Assembly (NCBI GenBank): GCA_030077755.1
Contig: JAQJZZ010000017.1
Coordinates: 62,001-126,000, forward strand
Origin: Filosporella fistucella
Lineage: Eukaryota > Ascomycota > Leotiomycetes > Helotiales
Direction: 5' to 3'
DNA length: 64,000 bases
Positions 48,954 to 58,237 of the stretch are shown one piece after another. Each line of letters opens with the position of its first letter. Positions within the stretch are counted from its first letter, which is position 1. The notes under the pieces were generated by a model. The model saw nothing but the letters and a program-made list of their open reading frames with translations, was not told the DNA's origin and did not search any database. The position numbers were made by a program, and so were the translations under genes.

Positions 48954-49695
48954 TTGTATGCTATTAAAAATAGGTTTTGATGAATTTGTTCCTTCGTTTT
49001 GTGACATTCGATTCTCTCGATGGTTTGGAATTTCTGGTAATATCTTTAAGTGAGCTTTTTGTCCTCCTGCACTGTATATTCTCCACCTTACGAATTGTCC
49101 ACTTCGAGCTTTCAATTTGAGTTTTTTTATCATCTTCCTGTATTTTTGGCAGCGTAATCTTACATGGTTCTTCTAATATCAATACTCTCCTGGTTTCTGT
49201 CTTCCCGAGTAAACTTCGCTACATATCATTGGATTTGAGAAGCAATATCTCACTGTGTACACTTGCAAGCTTTAGAGGAATAGCAGTGCACTGATTCCTG
49301 CGGAAACCAGAACACCACCTTGGACTAGTCTGAAGTGTTCACTTTCCTTCGGAAGTTTGCGATAATGATGCGCCATGATATCGGTCAGCTCCACGAGAAA
49401 TTAAATCTCGAGAAGTGAAGATAAACTATCATAGTCGATGAATCTAAAGTGCTGGCTCAAGGTAATTGGGCGGTGACATTGCACTAAAATACCTGATCTG
49501 ATAGGACAATAGGTAAGTACATATACATACCATACCAAGACGGTGAGTTCTCTAAAACCTGCACGTGAATAGAACTAAAAATTATCGAGATAATGACTTT
49601 ATCCTCGATCTTGCGGGTCGAAAATTTGTTTCTCTTTCAACATCAACAACTTCATCTCCCTCCCCAAAAGCCAACTCCATCTCAACCTCAACGAG
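48954..49695. other. Intergenic, no gene seen
   Basis: 3' UTR of the thiolase and about 600 nt of AT-rich DNA; nothing recognised. Confidence 0.5.
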
Positions 49696-49994
49696 ATGAG
49701 TCCTCAGCAACCTACTGACCCTTACTGGGGTCAAAATTACAATTACGATCAATTGCCCTATATGGGACATGGGCCATAAGGTCCTCGAAATCAAATGGGT
49801 GTCGCACCAGAAGACCAACCTAGTTCGACAAACATATACATGATGAACAACACCACCCAGTCAGTAAGTTTATCGCATCTAAGATCTAACCATTGAGGTT
49901 CAACTAACTATGAAATTAGGTTGGTTCAGGACTTGATGGTGTTCGTGGTCAACACATGGTCGCACCTGGCCCAAATGAAGGTGCTTACCAAGCC
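49696..49994 (+). pseudogene. 5' fragment of a Gln/Asn/Tyr-rich gene with in-frame stop
   Basis: An ATG at 49696 opens MSPQQPTDPYWGQNYNYD; a TAA at 49777 interrupts the frame, which then continues in the same frame with NQMGVAPEDQPSSTNIYMMN to a consensus donor at 49864. The intron 49864-49919 ends TTAG and exon 2 (49920-49994) continues in phase to another GTAAGT donor at 49995, after which no further exon could be found. The composition is that of a disordered N-terminus of a fungal transcription factor, but the domain part is missing. Read as a truncated relic. Confidence 0.45.
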
Positions 49995-50300
49995 GTAAGT
50001 AATCCCGAAAAGCTTCAGAAACTGCTCACAGACAGCTTGATTGGGTGGAAAGAGGTACCAGCCGACAGCTAGAAGTGTGAATCTTTCTACCCTCTGGGTC
50101 GAGAGGTTAAAAGGGCTACTAAATTTCGAAAGTTCGTCCCTCATCTTTGTCTGTGAAGCCGAGTGCTTTTTCTCTTCTTCTATCACTCAAGGGTATGATA
50201 GTGGAATGAGCAACAATATAGCATTAATACAAAAAACTAGACTGACAACAGAGAGCCTGGCACTACAAGGAAAGGGCCCAGAGCCTCTTATATAACATCG
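49995..50300. other. Short intergenic stretch
   Basis: Nothing recognised between the relic and the 3' end of the secreted-protein gene. Confidence 0.5.
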
Positions 50301-51282
50301 CTACCGTGCTGAGCCTTCATCCTGAGCTTTGCCGTCAACCTTTCCTGTAGCCATCTTCCCAGTATTTGCATTCCCCGCATTTTTCTTTCCTTTCCCAACA
50401 TTGCCCGCACCTGCACCCGCGTTGCCAGCCTGGGCTGCAACGACTTCGAACTTCGTGCAGTCATCCTGAGCACCCCGTTGAGCGACAGGCATGTTGACTG
50501 GCTGGTGGTTCCTTGCGGCAATCATAGTGCAGACGCGGTATACACCTGCTGGGAGGCCATCAGTAACGACGGCTTGAAGGAGACCTTTGCCATTTCCTGC
50601 ATCATCTATGCCCTTGAAGAAGGCAAAAGTGGTTGGATCGGGAGGGGTCGTAGATTTGAGGGCACCGATATCTTGAACCGTAACATGGCAATGGCCAATA
50701 ATGTCTCCATTCTTATCCAGATCTTGCGGCGCGGTATAGTAGTTCGTAGTCGGGTTTACAAAGAAACCTGCATTGAGATGAGCGGTCTGGACAGAGATAT
50801 TAAAGGTGGTATCTGCTGGAATCTTGTCGCCGATTTGTGGGTTGGTGATCATGGCTGAGATCATGTTCTTGGAAGCAGGGATCTTGCCCATTGGGATGCC
50901 ATTACAGGAGCCTGCGGTAATCTGCTGGCCATTCGTTATGGTCTGACCCGAACAGAAGTTGATGAAGTTGGCTTTATCACTGTTGCGCTCAGGATCAGTG
51001 TTCATTCTTTGTTTAAGACAGTCAGTCGACTTACGTTGCTGAAGGAGCTTGGCCAGCCTTGATCCCATCTGTACCAGCTTCTTGACCCGTCTTCCCACTC
51101 GCAGTCTGGAGTGCATTGGCAGCTAAGCATGTTGTATCAGGCGTCTGTTTGTTCTGTCGGTCTTGGATGTTTTGGAATCTTGTTTCTTGGTCTTTTCCAA
51201 ATGCCAGATTGGAAGTCAGCGCAGCGCCATTGATCAGACCAGCAGAACCAAGAGCTAAAAGGGCAATATTTGAAAACAACAT
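50301..51282 (-). CDS. Secreted fungal protein with Gly/Ala/Lys-rich tail
   Basis: Exons 51282-51035 and 50979-50301 (55-nt intron) give 308 residues. A signal peptide (MLFSNIALLALGSAGLINGA) leads to a Gln/Lys-rich segment, a Cys-containing domain (DTTCLAANALQTASG, NFINFCSGQTITNG, GSCNGIPMG) and a beta-rich part (TFNISVQTAHLNAGFFVNP, IIGHCHVTVQDIG, VYRVCTMIAARNHQPVN). This family is widespread in filamentous ascomycetes and is often mislabelled in databases as 'ribosomal protein S17'; it has no ribosomal features. The last ~45 residues are low complexity (Gly, Ala, Asn, Lys). Function is not established; roles in appressoria or host contact are only suggested for relatives. Confidence 0.82.
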
Positions 51283-51713
51283 TTTGAGAGGAGCTGGTGG
51301 TATAAATGAATGAATAATTAAATATATAAATGACACAAAATCCGAGTTGAAAGAAAGAAAAAGTGAATCGCTCTGATTTTCGATCCAAGAATCTCCCCAT
51401 TATTCTTCAACCTGACTATATACCATCTCGAACCCCCTCCTAGTACCTTGAATAGTCAAATTCATTCACCAAGGCAGATCACCGATCATGTAGCCATATG
51501 CAAATTTGTATCAGAGTTTGGAATCAACAATATTGATCTTGGCAGGAGTGATGGCTCGTCACAGAACTTAAAGTTGTTGCAAGCATCTGATAGCCGAATC
51601 ATCCCAAAGATTGGGTTACATGGCATACCTACCGAATGAAGCACAGATGAACTGTAGATTATTTCTTCAATCTCTGAAAATTTGGGGTGGTAGAAGACAA
51701 GGGCATCGAAGTA

Positions 51714-51768
51714 GCGAAGTTACAGAATTGAAACTAGACCCGAACGAGCCTTAAAGATTCCAAACTGT
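51714..51768 (+). repeat. Direct repeat, copy A
   Basis: 55 nt beginning GCGAAGTTACAGAA and ending CTTAAAGATTCCAAACTGT. The copy at 51818-51895 matches at both ends; the two share the last ~29 nt with a single G/C difference. Confidence 0.8.
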
Positions 51769-51817
51769 GGAGGCAGACTAGGATCAGGGGCAACCTTAAC
51801 CCGAAACGAAGGCGAAG

Positions 51818-51895
51818 GCGAAGTTACAGAACCTCAGCACGTCCAACAAAAGAGTGAAACTATAACCCGAACCAGCCTTAAAGATTCCAAACTGT
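51818..51895 (+). repeat. Direct repeat, copy B with internal insert
   Basis: Begins GCGAAGTTACAGAA and ends AGCCTTAAAGATTCCAAACTG as in copy A, with about 23 extra nt in the middle. Start-to-start distance is 104 nt. Confidence 0.8.
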
Positions 51896-53787
51896 CATGG
51901 ATTGCTGCTTAGAGTTTCCCTGGGTCGCGCCTATCCTTCATCCGATGTGAAATCGGTTTATTTCTCAATAGACAAGACTCCTCGGCTACCCTGAGCTTCT
52001 TTGCAACTTATAACGGGTAATTTGCATCATCGAATTTGTTGCCTGCGATATGGCTGGCGCGGTAACTCACACCAATATCTCTGCGCAAATACAAGAGACC
52101 TTCTCGCCTGCAGCACCACAGTGTGTACACAGAGACCGATCGTTGCTTTTCAGAGGCAATTCACTTCAGATGTACGAAGGACAGCATTGCTTCCCACTAT
52201 TGAAGTTCTATTCACAAAGTCACCAGTCTAACATCTTCTTTTAGACTCCGTCTTTCGACTATTGGCAACTGCGCCACCGTTTAATCTGAACTTGGTAGCA
52301 GACCTCTGGACATAATGCCAACCCGCACGGCTCTACTTGGGGATTTAAGGAATTCGGGCTATCATGATCAACAATGGAGAGGATGACCATCGCTCTTTTT
52401 TTGGGCGGCACGGCTATGATTCCTTTGGCTGGGCGATTGCAGCAAAACTCAACAAACCGCTCGATGGAATTTACAAGCGTGTCCTATGGTAGCAAGAGAA
52501 GATGGTGATCTCAATGAATTGATTAGCGCCCTTCCCAATTCTATATCAACACGCACTGAACGCCAAAGTCAACAACAACTTCTTTGCCAATTTCCCAACG
52601 GATCGTGCCATACAGCGGGGTCATTTGACCACGACGGCTGGCCAATGTTAATCAATCCTCCAGTTCATCCGGGATGGACGCTCCCCTCCTTTGATCAACA
52701 GATAAGCGGTCTTTCATTATATACTCGGAGAAGAAAAAGTAACTCGTTGTCGGGTCTCCTGGGCTAGGGGCCAAGATCAATTACTTCCACCTAGGTTTCA
52801 TCTGTTTGTCGTTTGCCAAGGCGGGCTTGCTTTCTTGTATCGGACGGATCGTAGAATTGGCCGCTGAGAATGATTTCGATGATGCTATCTTAAGAAGATT
52901 CATACACTTGGTGAGATATTGTGACAACAACGGCATGCGACAAGATAAGAGCGTGACTGACGCTCCAAGGCCCTGTCTTAGTCCCGAAACCGTTCTCTTT
53001 GGAATCTCCTGGAGCTAGAACAACGCTGGAGTGACCAAAGATGGAGATAATAATAGTTCAAATCTCTATACAATCAGACCAGGCATGAGGAGAGTATTCG
53101 GTCACTGATTTCATGTACGCAAACGGTCACTGAATCACCAATTTGTATGCAGCTGATGTGAGAAAGCTTTGAATTAAGATGGACTGCTTTCAAGGATCCC
53201 ACAGACCGGAAACTGTAGCCGTGTCGACTTCCACTCCATAACAGATAGGTACCAAAATTGGTGCCGAATCTGCCGTTCAAAAGAGTACTCTAAAGAGTAG
53301 ACCCAAAAGGGGGGGCCAAAACGCGCGGCTCAACAGAGCAAACCCTAACTAGGGTGAGCCAAAGACTTAAATCCTGAATCAACTGGTCGTCAAAGGCTGT
53401 TGGGATGACTCGAAGGCAAACTTGACAGCTTCAAAATGGTGGGAGAGAGAAGGAGGAAAAAGGGAGAGTAAAATATCTACCAGTAATGAGAGGGCCCCTA
53501 GTGCTCTGACAGCCCCGAAGTTTCTGCATTGTCTTGCTTTGAGCTGTACTCGGCAACCAACTCATCGATATCCTCGAATGCGGGTTATAAAGCAGCACCT
53601 TATTCAGATGTTTGTCGAGACATCATATCAGAAGATTCCTCGGCCGTTTTGACTGTTCCTATTTCCTCGACTGTAGCTTATATATTTTACGAGACGAGGC
53701 AGAAGAACGGCTACGGCTGGCTGCGACAGGAGCATTGCTAAGACCACCGTTTCCAGATTGGTCTCGAGAAGCAGGCCGGCTCTCTAC

Positions 53788-54197
53788 TCAAGATTGAGAA
53801 AGGCATGCACCTGAAGCCGTGAACTTGTCATTGTTTGTGCCTCTGCCTCCGGACTTCTGTCGTGGATTGGAATCTTTATCAAAATCAGTTATTGTGGCAT
53901 AGCAGAATGTGCGAGGACTCAATACCTATGGATTTGCCATGGCCGCTACGAGAGCCTCTGGTAGAAGAAGAGCCCTTCGCCGAGGCTTCTTCGAGAGCGG
54001 CGGCCATGACAGCGGCATCTCTGGCGGCCAGAGCCTTCTCAATCTCCCTTGTAGTTAAGTAGAGTGGTCGTGCACCAGGGAATTGTTCTTCTGGCCCTTC
54101 ATAATATTAGACGATTGTATCAGAAAGAATCAAGACACAAACAGAAGTTAAACCAGAAGATTTCTCGGTCGAGTATCGACGGTAGACAGCCGTTCAT
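53788..54197 (-). CDS. Predicted small basic protein, three exons, unknown
   Basis: Exons 54197-54143, 54096-53926 and 53873-53788 sum to 312 nt and 103 residues. Intron 1 (GTTTGT donor, CTAAT branch, AAG acceptor) and intron 2 (GTATTG donor, CTGAT branch, AAAG acceptor) are both about 44-52 nt and keep one frame across three different genomic frames. The protein starts MNGCLPSILDREIFWFNFWP, continues with an Ala/Glu-rich helix (TTREIEKALAARDAAVMAAAL) and ends in a Ser/Gly/Arg-rich tail (GSSSTRGSRSGHGKSIG). Additional upstream exons are possible, since coding-like sequence extends toward 54361 in another frame. No family recognised. Confidence 0.5.
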
Positions 54198-55023
54198 ACA
54201 GAGCCGTCGAGAGCTTTGTCATCGGCCTCGTCCTAGCTGCTGACCTTGTAGCAGCGCTCAAGGTAGGTGTCGTGGTAGTCGACAGGGCGATCGGGGCGGG
54301 GGATTTCTCGATTTGCCTTTGTGCGTAATTGATGCCTACGAGATTCGTATGTATTTTCCATCTTGATGATATGGAGTTGACTGTAGGTGATGGAATGTGT
54401 TTGAAGACGAGATGGAGGATGATGAAATGTTGCTTTGGTATCAACACAACTTTGGGGTTTTTGGTTCTTTGCCAGCGCCCACAGCCTGCCGTCTTCAAAC
54501 TCGAACTTAAATTGCTTTGAAAGTTTATTTCATTTCTCTAGATCCTCTGGAATAGATTTACCGCTTTCAGATCCCACTTACTCGCGTACCATTAGCCCAC
54601 TACCATATACATATAACTAAATAAGCCGTCAGGAATTAAAGACCAGTAGTGGGCGACGTGGGTATGGCCGTGTGGTAAATCTATCGGCTTCCTCTTCTCA
54701 TGGGGATACCACTTATCAGTACATATCTGTAACAGCTCTCTGAACTAGGTGTTTCTTTGTGATCGCGAGACTCAAAGATTCTAGTCAAATGAGGGAGCGA
54801 GTTTGGCGCTCATTAGCAACTCTGGCGTAAGAACTGTAGTTGCGAGGCATTGGAAGCAGGATATGGTTTGGGGTCAGCACTCTGGTCGCTTTTTTTGCAT
54901 CATTTTTGGACTGATATATTTTTGGCAGCAGATTAAGCGAAGCAGAAAGGGGAGAGATCGGGTGGAGTAACCTTTTAGCGATCTGAACTCCGAAATTTTA
55001 TCACCGACAATCTTCCAGCAGCT
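54198..55023. other. Intergenic, no gene seen
   Basis: May contain an unassigned upstream exon of the minus-strand gene near 54260-54361; otherwise nothing recognised. Confidence 0.4.
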
Positions 55024-55192
55024 ATGGACGCTGCGGTTCCCATAATCTTCCTTTTAAGCCTCTCCACAGTGTAAGTATCCAAACTCTGTTGTACTCGACC
55101 AGCGCACACAATTTCTTTCCAGCCCAGTCATCATTTGCAAGCATTTTAGTCTGGAAACTCGAATATCACTTGATAATTATATAGTTTTGTAA
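55024..55192 (+). CDS. Candidate spliced 38-residue membrane micropeptide
   Basis: Exon 55024-55070 and exon 55123-55192 flank a consensus intron (GTAAGT donor, TTTCCAG acceptor, 52 nt). The product starts MDAAVPIIFLLSLSTV, has one hydrophobic helix and a short polar tail, and ends at TAA 55190. The sequence around the ATG follows a plausible leader. No homolog recognised; small subunit-like membrane peptides of this size exist in fungi. Could equally be the truncated 5' end of a lost gene. Confidence 0.3.
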
Positions 55193-55603
55193 TTTGATTG
55201 ATGAATAATTGGATGACTATTGGATGGAAGCATTCGAACGTTACATAGCTATGATGGAGATCCCAAGATCTTTCAAAGAATCCGCGCAATTTGAGACTTG
55301 ATCACAACTTTCAAGTTGTTCTATTTGTTGTGATTATAATTCCTGGAGCTATACGAGAAAACTATGCGCGACGTGGACCACTTCACGCATGGCAGTGTGC
55401 AGACAATTGTCGAAACTCCAAACTCCCAATAATGTACAATTGCTTTCGTAATAAATGGCAAGAAGATGTGGGTTGGTGGGTATGCGTGTCCGGCACAACA
55501 GCAGAAATGTTGACTGTATACATCTATTCCTTTCGTCCCCCAATTCCGCACCACAGTCTACTGCCCTCCGCACAGGCTTTCATATCCATCCCTTCTCCTT
55601 CCC
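55193..55603. other. Intergenic, no gene seen
   Basis: Only overlapping short frames; nothing recognised. Confidence 0.45.
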
Positions 55604-55867
55604 TCATCCTGACATGATCAGATATACCATCACCACAGGCCAAACAGTCGATATCAATAACGCAGCTAATATCGACGCGCACCCAATCCTTCTATCTCCC
55701 TTCGGGCCCCTCATCCTATCGCAAAGCAAGACCGTCGACCAGACCATGAACATTCCATAGAAAGATCCTGCAACCAACAACCCCATTATGTGTACATTCC
55801 TGGCATCTTCGGGACTGATGATATCGAGCGAAGTATCGGCTCTTGGGAGGGAAAGATTTTGACCCAT
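55604..55867 (-). CDS. Small two-helix membrane protein (87 aa)
   Basis: One exon from ATG 55867 to TGA 55604. The polar N-terminus (MGQNLSLPRADTSLDIISPE) precedes two hydrophobic helices (about 28-50, with MGLLVAGSFYGMFMVWSTV, and 63-85, with ILAALLISTVWPVVMVYLI) joined by a basic loop (DRMRGPKGDRR), giving a plausible hairpin. No family recognised. The plus strand over the same interval also has coding-like fragments, so the assignment is uncertain. Confidence 0.45.
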   Translation of the reverse strand: MGQNLSLPRADTSLDIISPEDARNVHIMGLLVAGSFYGMFMVWSTVLLCDRMRGPKGDRRIGCASILAALLISTVWPVVMVYLIMSG

Positions 55868-55974
55868 ATTGTCGAAGAGGGAGGAATAGCGAGTGACGAT
55901 GAAGAGGAATTAAACAGGTTGACCAGCAACAAAGAATCGAATTTCTGCACCGGGAGTTGACAGAAAGGCAGGTG

Positions 55975-56344
55975 GCAATTACCAGAACTCAAACATCAAC
56001 TGGGCACACCTCATCCCATATACCACGTCCCACGAACCCGAAACAAAGCACGGGAGACTTGACAGCAGCGACTATGACTTGGGATGGCGTTTTTGTCACA
56101 TCTTGGCTGATCCAACGTCACACCCGAATGGGTTGATATATTGTCCGACTTTTGCTGTCGCAGATGTGGCGCCGTGAGGTTACTTAGTGCTACGATTTGG
56201 TGGTCGGATGGGCGAGTATCCTTGATTAAGTGGGTGCGGCTGGATACGAAGCGAGATGCAGGGATCGTGAGACTGGGAGTGTTTGAGGGGGGAGGTCGGA
56301 AGCAGGATGTTCCTGTGGTGGCTGAGCCTCAAGTCAAGATTTAG
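55975..56344 (+). pseudogene. Degenerate coding fragments, unknown gene
   Basis: A 60-codon open stretch with protein-like sequence (GWRFCHILADPTSHPNGLIY near its end) stops at a TGA at 56164; a second frame then stays open to TAG 56342 with RVSLIKWVRLDTKRDAG. Upstream on the same strand, 55790-55920 has another coding-like piece (YIPGIFGTDDIERSIGSWEG). The pieces lie in different frames and no consensus introns join them, so a decayed gene is the simplest reading. Confidence 0.35.
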
Positions 56345-56845
56345 GTTAGATTGAGATGGGATGGCAGGATGGAGTTTTGGAAGGCGACTGAGAACCGGTT
56401 TGTCTGCTGCGGATTGAGTGCCACGGGTGGGAGAAGGGAGAAATAAGGGAGAAAGGGGTTCGCTTAGCTTTGGCTTGACATCAAAGTGCTGACCTCTGGC
56501 GTCATTGTCCGTACAATTATGCTTTGCTAAGCTTTGGAAGAGATCGTTTCATCTATGATCATCGCCAAGCGGAACAAGTCTCAAACTTAGAGGAGACATT
56601 TTGTGACTTAATGGTCATGTGATGCGCTCGTGATTCTTATGTCAATAGAACTGTACCTGCCACCTTGAGGTATATATTCACCGAGCTCATGTGGGTAACT
56701 CTCAATTGATAGAGCTTGAATTGGATGTCTCATAAGTAGCTCGAAATATAGGCTGAATGGGATTCGACCATCGATGAAATTCCAAGCCATTTATATTGTC
56801 ACGTGATACCACCAACAGCAGCTCGACTTCGGAAATCTGTTGACT
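56345..56845. other. Intergenic, no gene seen
   Basis: No coding frame or repeat recognised. Confidence 0.5.
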
Positions 56846-57406
56846 TTAGTCGCACAATTTCCAACCAAAATATATGCCAGAAGAGATCTGAGCAGTTTCG
56901 AAGCCACAGAACCATGCACCAGGATGGCAGTTCTTACTGCAGAGCTTCGTGCACCCTTCTTGGGATATATCTGCGCATGTAAAATCCCGATTACATCTTG
57001 CGGTACAAGAATTTCTAACCAATGTCCCATTAAAAGTCTGTTTGCCACACCAGAAAGTCCCGCATCTTCCCAGACTTGATACATCTATCTGAGTCTTGCA
57101 AGTTGGGCATTGAAGGCTTGCCGTAGGGAGAGGACTTTTCATCTCCCAATCCTTGATGCACTTGAAGTGATATATGTGATGGCAAGTTGTACAAGACCAT
57201 AATTCGGCATCTTGTTTGATGTGCTGAACACAAATTGGCATTCGAGATCTCCATTGCACAGTTCTTCAAACAGAAGCTGGCTGCGAGGTTTTTCTTTACA
57301 AGTTCAGTATATACATGTCGGGCTCTGACTTTAACTTACCCAGGTCCTCCAAAGGGTTGAAATCTGTAGCAGAACGCTTGCTGCGAATGACTTTTTGATG
57401 CCTCAT
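56846..57406 (-). pseudogene. NF-X1-type RING/zinc-finger gene, frameshifted and truncated
   Basis: ATG 57406 opens exon 1 (57406-57340); after a 46-nt intron exon 2 (from 57293) reads KPRSQLLFEELCNGDLEC in phase. Just after that Cys (about 57237) the frame is lost by one base: the expected CPIC continues only in the next frame as PICVQHIKQDAELWSCTTC, followed by HFKCIKDWE and LQCPTCKTQ, which is the RING/PHD of the FAP1/NFX1 family, then one degenerate NF-X1 repeat (CTKLCSKNCHPGAW) and a stop at 56846. Full-length relatives have many NF-X1 repeats and ~1,000 residues, so the 3' part is also missing. A dropped C in a CCC run would explain the shift, so a sequencing error cannot be excluded. 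Confidence 0.75.
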
Positions 57407-57765
57407 GGCTATAAGTTGATGTGCAAAGAAGAGGACAGGCAAGGGATAAATCGGGGTAGTCTGATATTTATTCCGGGCTATCCTCGTGCGAAAAAATGGG
57501 TAGAAGACTAGACGTCAAGGACGCCGTCATGTGATCATTTGGATGAAGCCAAGTGGTTGTAGTCTTTCACTAAGACTAGCTAACCAAATTTATATACATG
57601 ACAGGACAAATTCAAATTTTAGATCTTATCCAATAGCAATAAATAATCTAGGCGTAATGTTATGAAAGGTCCGTGTCGAAAGGTATTTCACGGAAAATAA
57701 GGCTTGGAAGTAGGCCTTCTCGTCCTCGAGTTCAGTGTTATTGCCTCCTCATTATGAAGTTACTC

Positions 57766-57805
<40 letters not shown>

Positions 57806-58237
57806 CCACTTTTAAATTGGGCTCATAGAAGCTAAGATAAGCTTTCTAGAGCGAAGTAATACCTAGGACGGATGCGTGTGGAGAAGTGTTCTGGAACTTT
57901 TGCATTGCTCTAAGCTCAGGAGATAACAAACACCACTACCATCCAAGCTGCGAATCTTAGATAACAGAAGCAGGCTAAGTCTCACCATTTCGCACTACTC
58001 CCACCAGAACCTACTTGGGCCAAAGCACGCATATCATAGAACTGCTGCAAGTGTTCTGAAAGAACTAAGAGTGATCTGGGAGGGGGATGCAATGAGTGGC
58101 TGGATGTGGTAGAGGAAATGATGGCAACATGCGCCAAGATAGCCAGCAATAGAGCAATGGAAAGTAAGTTTTGGGCGCAAAAGATAGAGAAGACTGCAAT
58201 AAGTTGATTCTTTGATTCTCCAGTACATCGACCTCCC
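57407..58237. other. Gene-free stretch with poly(A) tract
   Basis: Contains the 37-A run and, near the right end, a minus-strand frame (57982-58281) overlapping the 3' end of the next gene with one hydrophobic helix; it is treated as a shadow or 3' UTR. No transposon coding sequence recognised. Confidence 0.45.
57767..57803 (+). repeat. Poly(A) tract of 37 nt
   Basis: An uninterrupted run of 37 A. No open frame, target-site duplication or retroelement sequence could be tied to it by eye; length may be affected by sequencing. Confidence 0.9.

Larger units (their letters stand above)
51283..53787. other. Gene-poor, partly decayed region
   Basis: 2.5 kb without a convincing gene. It contains a local direct repeat (listed separately) and a plus-strand open stretch at 52486-52767 with protein-like composition but no ATG context, splice partner or domain. 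Likely degenerate sequence. Confidence 0.45.

Noticed and set aside
52486..52767. 93-codon plus-strand frame
   Set aside because: Protein-like in places but isolated, no domain, no splice partner; more likely decayed sequence.
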